Positions 1-7,605 of a stretch of DNA of 14,296 nucleotides are shown here, in pieces. Origin of the DNA: Treponema sp. (lineage in GTDB: Bacteria; Spirochaetota; Spirochaetia; Treponematales; Breznakiellaceae); NCBI GenBank assembly GCA_009786675.1, contig WQRP01000034.1, positions 1 to 14,296 of the forward strand, in the 5' to 3' direction. Position 1 is the first letter of the stretch. Every line of letters starts with the position of its first letter. The position numbers were made by a program, and so were the translations under genes. Under the pieces are notes generated by a model. That model saw only the letters and a list, made by a program, of their open reading frames with translations, was not told the DNA's origin and searched no databases.

Positions 1-547
1 ATACCCTCGACGCATTGTATCTGAATTCCGCTATTGATAATGCGGGCAATGGCCTGGATTCATATTGCGGGAACACTTCGACGACAAGAAAATTTTCCCT
101 GTTAAAATCGATTAAACCCAGGCTAAGGGGCACATGAACCGCCATCGTCTGACCCGTTGAATAAGCCCCGTCTATATCAAGCCGCAGCCCTTTTTTATAG
201 ATTATAATGTCGTTTATACGGATTGTCACGGGCATGGCAAACCGATCGATGTATAAGGTAAGGTTTCTATCCGCAAAGTAATCCGATATGGTGAAATAAG
301 TTTTGAACACATGGTAGTTGTCGCCGCTTGTCGTGTTGCGAAGTCTTTCCCCGTGATAAGGCACAAAGCCCGGCAGGTCAAAGTTATTCGCAAGCATCCG
401 TTCCCTGTCGGCAGTCCTGCCCGAAAAAATAAGGAAATTTCCTAGATCCAACCTGGACATTCCAGGGGCAAGATTATTCGAGGCAAAAGCCTGCAGGGCT
501 GCCACAGCCAGAAAAGCAAACACAATTATTAATTTACGATATACCAT
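1..547 (-). CDS. Secreted beta-sandwich (galactose-binding-like) protein, 3' end outside window
   Basis: An open minus-strand frame of 182 codons starts at ATG 547 and runs off the left edge, so only the N-terminus is seen. It opens with a signal peptide: MVYRK, then a hydrophobic stretch ending AALQAFA at about residue 22. No lipobox cysteine is visible. The mature part reads as a beta-rich module; the stretch VTIRINDIIIYKKG followed by NRENFLVVEVFP resembles the ligand-binding jelly-roll domains that precede signalling or enzymatic domains in many treponemal periplasmic proteins. GGGAAG lies 6 nt before the ATG as a ribosome binding site. A strong promoter lies about 65 nt upstream. The gene and its secretion are well supported; the fold is an inference and the C-terminal function cannot be seen. 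Confidence 0.75.
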   Translation of the reverse strand, partial: MVYRKLIIVFAFLAVAALQAFASNNLAPGMSRLDLGNFLIFSGRTADRERMLANNFDLPGFVPYHGERLRNTTSGDNYHVFKTYFTISDYFADRNLTLYIDRFAMPVTIRINDIIIYKKGLRLDIDGAYSTGQTMAVHVPLSLGLIDFNRENFLVVEVFPQYESRPLPALSIAEFRYNASRV

Positions 548-613
548 TTTATTCTTCCCGATTCCAGTTTTCAGGGCGGCAAATGACAGATTTTATGCCC
601 AATGCGCCAGATA

Positions 614-642
614 ATTGTAGTGTATTTCAAAATGCACGTCAA
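614..642 (-). promoter_or_regulatory. Sigma70-type promoter for the secreted protein gene
   Basis: On the minus strand, -35 TTGACG (637-642) and -10 TACAAT (614-619) are separated by 17 nt. This predicts a leader of about 60 nt before ATG 547. The 548-803 intergenic stretch holds no other convincing gene. Confidence 0.7.
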
Positions 643-768
643 TACATGAAAACACCTGGTAGTGCAAACGCCGGCCATGTGGTTCCGCTGGAAAAAATGA
701 TAAGGCAGTATTACAAGGTTCGTGGCTGGGACGCGACGGGGGGTGATTTGCTTAAATAGACGATCGCA

Positions 769-792
769 GGACAAACGTCAAGGCATTTGTCC
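769..792 (-). terminator. Weak hairpin downstream of XRE-A
   Basis: GGACAAA (769-775) and TTTGTCC (786-792) form a perfect 7-bp stem around a 10-nt loop, just past the XRE-A stop codon on the minus strand. No T-run follows, so intrinsic termination is doubtful. It may be an RNA 3' end structure. Confidence 0.25.
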
Positions 793-803
793 GTGTTCAT
801 AGT

Positions 804-1220
804 CTATTTTGGAATTCCCCCACTGCGATTTTTGTGGCTGACATTTTGCGATTCAGGGTCATGGCCGACCAGATCCCGTGACTTGTTTATTTCGATTGCT
901 TCTGTAAGTTGTTTCACTTGTAAGACAATGTATTCCTTGAACGGCTTTTCCAGTTTGGCGAAAATCTCCAGGAGCTGGCTTAATTGGATGTCGGCTAGGT
1001 CGTCGCTGAACATCTCGCCCTTTCCCTCCAGAAGGTACTCCCTGGTTACCCCGTATTGGGAGCATATTAGGGCGATGATTCGATCGTTTACCTTTCTGTT
1101 TCCGTTTTCGATGTTGGAAAAGTACGTGTGGCTTACGAAGATACCAGTGCAGAAGTCCTTTTGAGTCAAGCCTAGGGCTTCCCTGACTTTTGCGATTCTG
1201 TCCTGTATGGTATCGGCCAT
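804..1220 (-). CDS. XRE-family transcriptional regulator (XRE-A)
   Basis: 138 aa. Residues 6-61 form a Cro/CI-type helix-turn-helix: IAKVREALGLTQKDF, then SHTYFSNIENGNRKV and ICSQYGVTREYLL. A short linker (EGKGEMF) leads to a C-terminal helix, residues 86-110, starting FAKLEKPFKEYI, which is likely an oligomerisation element. The last 28 residues are polar. ATG 1220 is preceded by GGATAGGGAA, which offers a Shine-Dalgarno. A possible promoter (TTGTTT, 17 nt, TAGGAT) ends 6 nt before the ATG. The gene is divergent from mini-gene A, and the intergenic region holds a promoter with a dyad over its -10, so XRE-A is the obvious candidate repressor of that promoter. It is a paralogue of XRE-B (8193-8552) with the same layout. 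Regulation by XRE-A is inference. Confidence 0.9.
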   Translation of the reverse strand: MADTIQDRIAKVREALGLTQKDFCTGIFVSHTYFSNIENGNRKVNDRIIALICSQYGVTREYLLEGKGEMFSDDLADIQLSQLLEIFAKLEKPFKEYIVLQVKQLTEAIEINKSRDLVGHDPESQNVSHKNRSGGIPK

Positions 1221-1283
1221 TTCCCTATCCTATCCCAAAAAAACGGCAAAAACAAGATTTGTTCCGTGGCTATGAAAAATCGC

Positions 1284-1313
1284 TTGACAATATATTCTAT
1301 GTTCTGGTATTAT
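1284..1313 (+). promoter_or_regulatory. Promoter of mini-gene A (cassette A)
   Basis: Consensus -35 TTGACA (1284-1289), 18-nt spacer, -10 TATTAT (1308-1313), with TG one base before the -10 (extended -10). The same two hexamers at the same spacing occur upstream of mini-gene B. Confidence 0.8.
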
Positions 1314-1329
1314 GAACTATTGAATATAT
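1290..1329. promoter_or_regulatory. Operator-like inverted repeat over the cassette A promoter
   Basis: Core arms GTTC (1301-1304) and GAAC (1314-1317) surround 9 nt that contain the -10. Outer arms ATATATTC (1290-1297) and GAATATAT (1322-1329) extend the dyad with a one-base asymmetry. A protein bound here would block RNA polymerase. XRE-A is the likely ligand by position (inference). Confidence 0.55.
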
Positions 1330-1342
1330 AAAGGATGGCGAG

Positions 1343-1525
1343 GTGGACAAGAAGAGCGAAGGCGTGTCTTACACTTTTACAAAAGGCTACAAGAAACTGC
1401 CGGTTAAAAACAGGGCTGGTATGATAAGGACGGCGAGAAATCTGCTGAAACAGCAGGATGAGGACATGGAAATGCTTGCGTTTGCTTTGTCGCTTTCAGT
1501 TGGGGAACGGAAGGGAGCGAAATAA
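1343..1525 (+). CDS. Small protein, XRE-tail-like helix, no HTH (mini-A)
   Basis: 60 aa with a GTG start at 1343. The start is supported by AAGGA (1331-1335) 7 nt upstream; an ATG at 1335 is in another frame and gives only a 29-codon ORF. No DNA-binding motif is visible. Residues 16-39, beginning YKKLPVKNRAGMIRTARNLL, loosely match the C-terminal helix of XRE-A and XRE-B and of mini-B (aromatic-x-K-L, then charged residues and hydrophobics with helix spacing). The first 15 residues and the basic end (GERKGAK) look unstructured. It stands alone behind a strong promoter, divergent from XRE-A. It may be a partner or antirepressor of the regulator (inference); no family is recognised. Confidence 0.7.
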   Translation: MDKKSEGVSYTFTKGYKKLPVKNRAGMIRTARNLLKQQDEDMEMLAFALSLSVGERKGAK

Positions 1526-1565
1526 AATCGCCTTCATATCGGGATTGTCGCCTGTAATGTCAATT

Positions 1566-1609
1566 GGGGGGATACAATATCTCTCGATTCCTGCTGGTTC
1601 AGGGGGGGG
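1566..1609. repeat. G6 and G8 homopolymer tracts upstream of lipoprotein A
   Basis: G-runs lie at 1566-1571 (6) and 1602-1609 (8) in the 196-nt gap between mini-A and the lipoprotein. TACAAT (1573-1578) sits just after the first run but has no matching -35 at normal spacing. Otherwise this gap holds only a 6-bp hairpin (TTACTT 1691-1696 / AAGTAA 1705-1710) touching the lipoprotein ribosome binding site. Confidence 0.6.
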
Positions 1610-1721
1610 TAATTATGTTGGTAGATATATAAGAGTTATGCGACATAAAATCTGAACTGGTTCGGAATTTATGAAATTAAACGCATAATATTACTTTGTT
1701 GCCGAAGTAAAGGAGAAAACA

Positions 1722-2522
1722 ATGGCTAACAAAAGGTTTGGGTTGGGAATGCTGGTAATGGTAATGGTACTGGTATTCGGAATGGCGGTTACTGGGTGTG
1801 TTCATGATCCTGATCATGGCGGGCAATGGGCACAGATTAATGAGACCCTGCCAAATGTTGAAATGACAGGAGATTGGACGGCACTGAATGTCGAATTTGA
1901 TGGCAATGCAATAGAGCTTTCCAGACCTAGCGGTACTGCAGGATCTTTGGACGGTGTATGGACGGGGACACATGATGGCACTTCAATAGTAGTCACCTTT
2001 ACTGGTACAAACTGGATAACGAGGGACACTGCTGGCAATGAAATGGCAAGAGGTACCGTAACTATTTCTGGCTCAAATGTAAGCATTACAATAACGCACT
2101 TAATGGTTAGTGGTGGTGCTCCTGGGGAAGGTGAAGTTCCTCCTGGGGCAGATGGTGCTCCTGAGGATGCAGATGGCCCTGACTTTGACGTAGAGCATCC
2201 TGGTAGTGGAGCAAAAAACATGGTTGATTATTTGACATTTCCGATAATGCTTGGTACACTTGCCACCGAGGTAACACGCCATGAAATTGAGCTTCAGAAT
2301 AACGATGGTCATAGGGATCCTAATCTTTGCGAGCACTCTTTCTATTTCCCTGTTCCTGGTGACCTTTACGCGGGGACAGCTTATATCTTCGGCGGACAGG
2401 TATCTGTCCCAGCGCGCGCGGGAGGTCTCGATGGAGGTCGGCGGGTTCCTGGAGGCGATCTGGTACAGAGCGGAAACGCTTGCCAACGTCCTTCGGCAAT
2501 ACGAGTATATAGAGGCGCATAA
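1722..2522 (+). CDS. Lipoprotein A, run-on C-terminus overlapping the MCP gene
   Basis: 266 aa as read. A lipoprotein signal peptide (basic MANKR, hydrophobic core, lipobox VTGC with Cys26) is followed by a beta-rich domain, about residues 45-128. The strand pattern [18 protein letters not shown], then [15 protein letters not shown], is typical of small spirochaete lipocalin-like lipoproteins. A Gly/Pro/Asp-rich linker spans about 131-163. Start ATG 1722 has AAAGGAG 6 nt upstream. From residue 187 the frame reads the MCP gene in the wrong frame, with loss of lipoprotein character and a Gly/Arg-rich composition. The true end is therefore uncertain. One base lost or gained in the A6 run near 2212-2217 would place a stop at 2233 or 2225. 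The domain's last strands seem missing, so it may be truncated. Likely anchored to the outer membrane or periplasmic face. Confidence 0.75.
   Translation: MANKRFGLGMLVMVMVLVFGMAVTGCVHDPDHGGQWAQINETLPNVEMTGDWTALNVEFDGNAIELSRPSGTAGSLDGVWTGTHDGTSIVVTFTGTNWITRDTAGNEMARGTVTISGSNVSITITHLMVSGGAPGEGEVPPGADGAPEDADGPDFDVEHPGSGAKNMVDYLTFPIMLGTLATEVTRHEIELQNNDGHRDPNLCEHSFYFPVPGDLYAGTAYIFGGQVSVPARAGGLDGGRRVPGGDLVQSGNACQRPSAIRVYRGA
2232..2260 (+). promoter_or_regulatory. Promoter for the chemoreceptor gene, inside lipoprotein A frame
   Basis: -35 TTGACA (2232-2237), 17 nt, -10 TACACT (2255-2260) with TG upstream of the -10. The predicted start of transcription (about 2267) leaves a leader of only some 14 nt, just enough to hold GAGGT (2268-2272), 8 nt before ATG 2281. 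Confidence 0.65.
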
Positions 2523-4404
2523 CAGGCGCAACTTTATAAACGGGGTGCTGGAAAACACCGTGCTGGACACCCCGCACGTTCTGGGAGCCTGGGCGGTTTT
2601 CGAGCCGGGCACCCTGGACGATGGGCGTTTCGCCCCTTTCTGGTTTAGGGACGGGGCGGCGGCAAGCGTGGCGGTTCGACCCGACCTGGGGGATTACGGG
2701 CGGCGCGCAGGGGCGCTTCTGTGTCCCCGGTTTTTAAGGGTTGGCGGCCAGGACGTGCTGGTTTCCACCATATCCATGCCCATAATCGTGGACGGGCAGT
2801 TCAGGGGCGCGGTGGGCTTGGACATTTCCATGGATCGCATCCAAGGGCTTGCCAGCGCGAACCTGCCTTTCCCTGGATCGATGGCCGCCGTGTTCAGCAA
2901 CAGCGGGATAATCGCGGCGCACTTTATTCCCGGTCGCCCGGGCGGGGACATGCGCGAGACCGAACGGCCGATGGCCGGGGATCAGCTTGAGGACGTAATC
3001 GTTGCCATTGAAAGGGGACTGCCTTTCAGTTGGACGATTTTCAATCCGGGCATTCAGGACACCCTACAGGTTTTGGCGGTTCCCATACGGGTGGCCAGCT
3101 CGGACACCCCCTGGTCGTACGTGCTGGCGTATCCGATGGGCGAGGCCCTGGCGCCGGTAAGGACGATGCAGTGGATGGCCCTTGCGATAATCGCGGCGGT
3201 GTTTCTGATCACCATGGTGATTATGCTCTTGCTTGCAAGGTCGGTGACCAGGCCGATAGTGCGCGTCGTGGACAACCTTAGGGACATATCCGAGGGCGAC
3301 GGCGATCTGACCAGGGTTCTTCCCGAGCGCGGCAATGACGAGATCACCCAGCTTTCCCACTACTTCAACCTGACGATAGGGAAGATCAGGGGCATGATCG
3401 TCGTCATCAAGGAACAGGCGGACGAGCTGGCCGACATAGGCGGCGAGCTCGCCAGGAACATGACCCAGACCGCGTCGTCGATGACCCAAATCGTCGGCAG
3501 CATCCAGGGCGCCAGGGGCAGGATAGCCAGCCAGAGCGCCAGCGTCGCCGAGACCAACGCGACGATGGGGCGGATAACCGCCGGCATCGACGGGCTGAGC
3601 GGGCATGTGGATCGCCAGTCCGGCGCGGTGGCCGAAACGTCGTCCGCCATAGAGGAGATGCTTGCCAACATTTCCTCCGTTACGGCGACCCTGGCAATGA
3701 ACGCCAAGAACGTGGGCGCGCTAAAGGAGTCGGCGGAGACCGGCAAGTCCAGCCTGCAGGAGGTGGCGGCGGACATTCAGGAGATTTCCAAGGAGTCCGA
3801 GGGGCTTCTGGAAATCAACTCCGTGATGAAAAGCATATCGAGCCAGACGAGCCTGCTTTCGATGAACGCCGCGATAGAGGCGGCCCATGCGGGCGAGTCC
3901 GGCAGGGGCTTCGCCGTCGTCGCCGACGAGATCCGCAAGCTGGCGGAATCCTCCGGCGGGCAGTCCAAGACTATATCGGTGGTGCTGAAGAAGATAAAGG
4001 ACTCCATCGACAGCATCACCTGGGCGGCGGACAATGTCCTTAACAAGTTCGAGGCCATCGACAGCGGCGTAAGGGCGGTTGCCGAGATGGAGGAGGTTAT
4101 CCGCAACGCGATGGACGAGCAGGGCCACGGAAGCAGGCAGATTTTGCAGGCGTCCGGACAGGTAAGCGAGATAACCAGGCAGGTAAAGGGCGGGTCGGAG
4201 GAGATGCGCGACGGCAGCAAGGGCATCATCCGGGAGAGCAAGAACCTTGAGCGGACGACGCGGGAGATAACCCTTGGCATGGACGAGATGGCCTCCGGCG
4301 CGGACGAGGTCAGCAGGGCGGTGAACAGCGTCAACGAGCTTTCCGGCAGAAACCAGAGGAACATTTCCGTTTTGGTGGAGGCGATTTCCCAATTCAAGGT
4401 TTGA
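2281..4404 (+). CDS. Methyl-accepting chemotaxis protein (dCache-HAMP-MCP signal)
   Basis: 707 aa, full length. TM1 is residues 8-29. A periplasmic double-Cache-type sensor spans about 35-290, with the marker stretch [20 protein letters not shown] at 162-181. TM2 is 296-319 and HAMP about 320-372 (TRPI, then [11 protein letters not shown]). The cytoplasmic coiled-coil signalling domain is about 375-707; its hairpin tip has [20 protein letters not shown] (528-547) followed by [11 protein letters not shown], the region that contacts CheA and CheW. No CheR-docking pentapeptide ends the protein. It senses a small ligand in the periplasm and controls motility through CheA. The ligand cannot be read from the sequence. 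ATG 2281 has GAGGT 8 nt upstream and its own promoter. Composition turns GC-rich exactly here, unlike the preceding lipoprotein. Confidence 0.97.
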   Translation: MKLSFRITMVIGILIFASTLSISLFLVTFTRGQLISSADRYLSQRAREVSMEVGGFLEAIWYRAETLANVLRQYEYIEAHNRRNFINGVLENTVLDTPHVLGAWAVFEPGTLDDGRFAPFWFRDGAAASVAVRPDLGDYGRRAGALLCPRFLRVGGQDVLVSTISMPIIVDGQFRGAVGLDISMDRIQGLASANLPFPGSMAAVFSNSGIIAAHFIPGRPGGDMRETERPMAGDQLEDVIVAIERGLPFSWTIFNPGIQDTLQVLAVPIRVASSDTPWSYVLAYPMGEALAPVRTMQWMALAIIAAVFLITMVIMLLLARSVTRPIVRVVDNLRDISEGDGDLTRVLPERGNDEITQLSHYFNLTIGKIRGMIVVIKEQADELADIGGELARNMTQTASSMTQIVGSIQGARGRIASQSASVAETNATMGRITAGIDGLSGHVDRQSGAVAETSSAIEEMLANISSVTATLAMNAKNVGALKESAETGKSSLQEVAADIQEISKESEGLLEINSVMKSISSQTSLLSMNAAIEAAHAGESGRGFAVVADEIRKLAESSGGQSKTISVVLKKIKDSIDSITWAADNVLNKFEAIDSGVRAVAEMEEVIRNAMDEQGHGSRQILQASGQVSEITRQVKGGSEEMRDGSKGIIRESKNLERTTREITLGMDEMASGADEVSRAVNSVNELSGRNQRNISVLVEAISQFKV

Positions 4405-4470
4405 GTTCTTGCGCGTAAGCCGTATTTGCGCGGCGTGCTTCCGGATCCGCGCCAATGGAACCGCCAGGCA

Positions 4471-4499
4471 TTGAAACTCCCCCGGGTGCGGTGTATACT
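4471..4499 (+). promoter_or_regulatory. Promoter of pbpC, near-leaderless
   Basis: -35 TTGAAA (4471-4476), 17 nt, -10 TATACT (4494-4499). Only 11 nt separate the -10 from ATG 4511, predicting a leader of about 5 nt. There is no good Shine-Dalgarno (only TGGA). Confidence 0.65.
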
Positions 4500-4510
4500 G
4501 CTGTGGAACC

Positions 4511-6796
4511 ATGAGCCAAACCCGCAAAACCTTGGCGCTACGCCTCGCAAAGATCGCCGCCGCAGTTTCCCTCTGCCTCCTTGCCGCGCACCTGTTCCTT
4601 CGCCTTACCCCGTACCCGGAACTCGATGCCTTCCAAGCCCGCTCCTATGGTTTTGCCGTGCACGACCGCAACGGGCGGCTGCTGCGGGTGTTTCCGGCAC
4701 AGGACGGCGTAAGGCGCGAGTGGGTGCCGCTGGGGGAAATCCCGGCCGGGGTTCTGCGGGTGTTCGTTCGCGCCGAGGACAGGCGTTTCTTTCTGCATCC
4801 CGGGGTTGACCCCGTGGCGGTCGCGGCGGCGGGCGTTCGCAACCTGCGGGCGGGGCGCACGGTGTCCGGCGCGTCAACCATCACCATGCAGCTTGCCCGG
4901 ATGGTGCGCCCGCGCGAGCCGGGGATGCGGGGGAAAATCCGCGAGGGCTTTGACGCGCTTCGGCTTGAGGCGCGGCTTTCCAAGGACGAGATTCTTGAAC
5001 TGTGGATTAACAACATTCCCTTCGGCAGTAATATAGAGGGGCTTCCCGCCGCCGCCCGCGCCCGCTTCGGCAGGGAGCCCGCCCACCTCGACGATGCCCG
5101 CGCCGTTCTGCTCGCGGTGATCCCCCGCAGGCCGGCGCTGTTCGACCCGGCCAGGGAACCCGGGGTGGCGGTGGGCGCGGCCTTGGCTCTTTCCCGCAGC
5201 GTCGGGCTTGGCCTGGACGAGGCGACCCTGGCGGAGGCCGCCGCCGAGGCCTCCCCCCTGGTGCTTGCCGAGGCCAAGCGTCCCTTTTTCGCGCCGCACT
5301 TTACGAATCGCGTGGCCGGGCTGGGCGGGGGGGCCGGGCGGGTACGATCCACGCTGGACTTGGACTTGCAGCTTTTTGCCGAGAGGCGGCTTGTATCGGA
5401 ACTTTCGCTGCTGCAGGCCAACAGGGTGAACAACGGGGCGATCCTGGTGATCGACAATTTTTCCGGGGCGGTTCTGGTCTACGTGGGTTCGGCGTCGTGG
5501 TTTGACGACGCGGCCAGCGGGCAGATCGACGGGGTTACGGTGCGGAACCAGCCCGGTTCCACGCTGAAGCCCTTTCTGTTCGCGCAGGCCCTGGAGAACG
5601 GCTTTTCGCCCAACGACATCCTGCCGGACATCCCCACCGTTTTCGGCGGCGGCGAGGCGTACAGCCCTACGAACTTCAACCGCCGTTTTCACGGGCCGGT
5701 GCGTTTCCGAGTCGCGCTTGCCTCGTCGCTGAACATACCCTCGGTTTACGTCCTTGAGCGCCTGGGGGTCGACGCCTTCGAGGAGTACCTTGTAAGGCTC
5801 GGCTTCGATTCCATCGCGGAAAGCACGGTGGACCACGGCCTTGGGCTCGCGCTGGGCAACGCCGAGGTGACGCTGGAGGAACTTACCCGGGCTTTCGCGG
5901 TGTTTCCCCGGGGCGGGCGGACGCTGGAGCTGCGCTTTACCGAGTCGGATGTGCGGCCGCAGTCCAGGGCGGTCATGTCGGAGTACGTGTCGTGGCTCGT
6001 TACCGACATCCTGGCCGACGGGCCAAGCCGCTTCCTTGGTTTCGGGCAGGCGCAGACGATGGCGACGGCCTTTCCCTCCATGTTCAAGACCGGCACGGCG
6101 AACCAGTTCCAGCACATCTGGGCTTTGGGGGCGAGTCCCCGGTATACCGTGGGCGTTTGGATGGGGAACTTTTCCGGGGAAACCGTTATCGGCAGGACGG
6201 GCAGTTCCATCCCCGCCCGGATCGCCTCGGATCTGCTTTACGCGCTGGAGGCGCGGCGGCTTGAAAGCCCGGGCGGCACGACGGCGCGGTTTCCCCGGGC
6301 GCCCGACACCGGGAACCTCCGCGAGGCTAGGATCTGCTCCCTTTCCGGGATGGCCGCCTCCCCGGCCTGCCCGGGCGTGGTGCATGAATGGCTTCTGGCC
6401 GGAACCCCGCTGGGTTCCTGCACCTGGCATCTCCGGCGGCAGGTCCAGGGGGAATCCCCGGAATGGTCGGGCGACGCCCCGGAGTTCCCCCCGGAGTTCC
6501 GGGCATGGCTGGCCGAGCGCTTCCGGCGCGGCACGGTGGCGGCCGGGGATTCGCGCATTCGGCTCCCGGTCTCCGGGTCGGTGTTTCACTTCAACCCCTC
6601 CCTCCCGCCCGAGTTCCAGGCCATCCGGGTGGAGACCTCCGGCTTCGACCCCGGCGCGCTGGTCTACGCCAACGGTGTCCTGCAGGGAAGCGTGAACTAC
6701 GCCGGGGTGTTCGCCCTTCCCCTGCGCCGGGGGACGCACCGCATCGTGGTGGATGACGGGGCCGGATACGACGCTGTTGAGATTAGCGTTCGATAA
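4511..6796 (+). CDS. pbpC: Penicillin-binding protein 1C (bifunctional transglycosylase/transpeptidase)
   Basis: 761 aa, typical PBP1C length. An N-terminal membrane anchor is at about 12-31. The GT51 glycosyltransferase domain is about 50-235, with catalytic E89 in RAEDRRFF and the GASTITMQLARM motif at 120-131. The transpeptidase domain is about 300-580, with S350-T-L-K353, S406-L-N408 and K526-T-G, so all catalytic boxes are intact. A PBP1C-specific C-terminal domain follows (about 680-760, starting IRLPVSGSVFHFNP). It polymerises and cross-links peptidoglycan in the periplasm. The usual alpha-2-macroglobulin partner gene (yfhM) is not adjacent. A run of seven G (5327-5333) lies in the coding sequence between the two catalytic domains. 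ATG 4511 starts just before the membrane segment and sits 11 nt after a -10. Confidence 0.95.
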   Translation: MSQTRKTLALRLAKIAAAVSLCLLAAHLFLRLTPYPELDAFQARSYGFAVHDRNGRLLRVFPAQDGVRREWVPLGEIPAGVLRVFVRAEDRRFFLHPGVDPVAVAAAGVRNLRAGRTVSGASTITMQLARMVRPREPGMRGKIREGFDALRLEARLSKDEILELWINNIPFGSNIEGLPAAARARFGREPAHLDDARAVLLAVIPRRPALFDPAREPGVAVGAALALSRSVGLGLDEATLAEAAAEASPLVLAEAKRPFFAPHFTNRVAGLGGGAGRVRSTLDLDLQLFAERRLVSELSLLQANRVNNGAILVIDNFSGAVLVYVGSASWFDDAASGQIDGVTVRNQPGSTLKPFLFAQALENGFSPNDILPDIPTVFGGGEAYSPTNFNRRFHGPVRFRVALASSLNIPSVYVLERLGVDAFEEYLVRLGFDSIAESTVDHGLGLALGNAEVTLEELTRAFAVFPRGGRTLELRFTESDVRPQSRAVMSEYVSWLVTDILADGPSRFLGFGQAQTMATAFPSMFKTGTANQFQHIWALGASPRYTVGVWMGNFSGETVIGRTGSSIPARIASDLLYALEARRLESPGGTTARFPRAPDTGNLREARICSLSGMAASPACPGVVHEWLLAGTPLGSCTWHLRRQVQGESPEWSGDAPEFPPEFRAWLAERFRRGTVAAGDSRIRLPVSGSVFHFNPSLPPEFQAIRVETSGFDPGALVYANGVLQGSVNYAGVFALPLRRGTHRIVVDDGAGYDAVEISVR

Positions 6797-6797
6797 C

Positions 6798-6827
6798 TTG
6801 CGTGGCTTGCGCCGTTCGGTATACACT
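6798..6827 (+). promoter_or_regulatory. Leaderless-type promoter of the SDR-like gene
   Basis: -10 TACACT (6822-6827, overlapping TATACA at 6820) ends 5 nt before ATG 6833. A weak -35, TTGCGT (6798-6803), lies 18 nt upstream. No Shine-Dalgarno is present in the 36-nt gap after pbpC. Confidence 0.5.
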
Positions 6828-6832
6828 TAGCC

Positions 6833-7540
6833 ATGGACAAGGGGATTTTTCTTGCGGGCAACGCTTCCGCCCTTTTAAGCGCAGTCGAGGTTGAGGTGGC
6901 CAAACGCGAGGATCGCTATGCCGTTGCCGCGATACCGAACCGGTTTTTCGGGCAGGGTAAAAATCCCCCCGTCGCGGACACGGTTCAAGGCGCCCCTTCC
7001 AAGGAAACCCCTGACGGGGAATCCGCCGGCCGGGAAACCCGCGTTTCCCTGGACTGGAACCCCGGAAGCGCGGTTTCCGCCCGGGCCCTGGTTCTTGCCG
7101 CCGAAAACCGCCTTGGGCGCGTGGACGAGGCAATCCTGGTCTGCTCGCCTGCCCGGGCCCTCTGTGCCGCCGCCGATCTTAAGCCCGTGGATATTGAGGT
7201 GCTGGTCAGCGACCATGTAAAAAGCTGGTTTTTCCTTGCAAGGGAACTGATAGTCGGCTTTAAGGCCAGGGGGCAAGGATCCCTGGTTTTGGTCTATCCC
7301 GAAAATGGCGGCGGCAACGCCGGCGTTCTGGGGCTGGCGGCCTCGGCGTCCTTCCGCGCCCTTGCCCAGGGGCTTCTGGCCTCCGCGGCCGACGAGCCGT
7401 ACCTTGTCCAGGGTTTTACGGGCGGCGAGGCGGGGAACGACACGGCATTTGCCAATTTTATTTTCAGGCAGCTTGATGACACAAGGCGGCGGGTCAACGG
7501 GAAGCTCCACAAATACGGAAAGGCCGGGTTCTTTAAGTAA
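6833..7540 (+). CDS. Degenerate SDR-like protein, probably not a dehydrogenase
   Basis: 235 aa. From about residue 80 the order of elements follows a short-chain dehydrogenase: a helix plus RLGRVDEAILVCSP (where an SDR has GRLDxLVNNAG), then a long helix with SWFFLARELI, then RGQGSLVLVY (SDR: GxGSIVxxSS), then LAASASFRALAQGLL at about 168-182 where YxxxK should be. The catalytic Ser, Tyr and Lys and the N-terminal GxxxGxG nucleotide loop are all absent; the N-terminus reads GIFLAGNASALLS. Residues 40-75 are a low-complexity polar insert. The fold assignment rests on pattern only; if correct it is a pseudoenzyme with a structural or binding role. It follows pbpC by 36 nt but seems to have its own promoter. 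It could alternatively be an unrelated Rossmann-like protein. Confidence 0.8.
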   Translation: MDKGIFLAGNASALLSAVEVEVAKREDRYAVAAIPNRFFGQGKNPPVADTVQGAPSKETPDGESAGRETRVSLDWNPGSAVSARALVLAAENRLGRVDEAILVCSPARALCAAADLKPVDIEVLVSDHVKSWFFLARELIVGFKARGQGSLVLVYPENGGGNAGVLGLAASASFRALAQGLLASAADEPYLVQGFTGGEAGNDTAFANFIFRQLDDTRRRVNGKLHKYGKAGFFK

Positions 7541-7552
7541 CGGTCTTCCCCT

Positions 7553-7588
7553 GGCGGTTAATCCCCCTGCCTGGCGTTTGCCTTTTCG
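7553..7588. repeat. Direct repeat copy 1 (partner 8188-8223)
   Basis: 36 nt matching 8188-8223 with 4 mismatches, in the same orientation and 635 bp apart. The two copies bracket the ORF6N gene and its promoter. Confidence 0.85.
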
Positions 7589-7596
7589 TTGTACTC
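7558..7596 (-). pseudogene. Orphan 3' tail of an XRE regulator gene
   Basis: On the minus strand these 13 codons read EYNEKANARQGD-stop, against EYQEKANAGQGD-stop at the end of XRE-B. 32 of 39 nt are identical, and several changes are silent or swap one stop codon for another. No rest of the gene is present upstream. It is the relic of a diverged XRE-B paralogue, with the ORF6N gene now where its body would be. Confidence 0.7.
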
Positions 7597-7605
7597 GGGA
7601 GGTTT

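Noticed and set aside
571..774. 67-aa minus-strand ORF in the gap between the secreted protein and XRE-A
   Set aside because: No ribosome binding site or domain, cysteine-rich random composition, and it contains the promoter of the downstream gene.
804..1525. Toxin-antitoxin pair from XRE-A and mini-A
   Set aside because: The genes are divergent, not co-transcribed, and mini-A shows no toxin motif; a regulator-partner role fits better.
1661..1689. TTCGGA-17-CATAAT as promoter of lipoprotein A
   Set aside because: The -35 matches consensus at only three of six bases; too weak to call.
2100..2612. 170-aa minus-strand ORF across the lipoprotein-MCP junction
   Set aside because: Antisense to two recognisable genes; no domain or start signal.
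3721..4550. Long minus-strand ORFs (257 and 268 aa) opposite the MCP signalling domain
   Set aside because: Antisense shadows of a conserved MCP domain with third-position GC bias.
4874..6826. 650-aa minus-strand ORF opposite pbpC
   Set aside because: Mirror of a GC-rich coding strand with Pro/Gly/Arg-rich sequence; pbpC on the plus strand has every expected motif.
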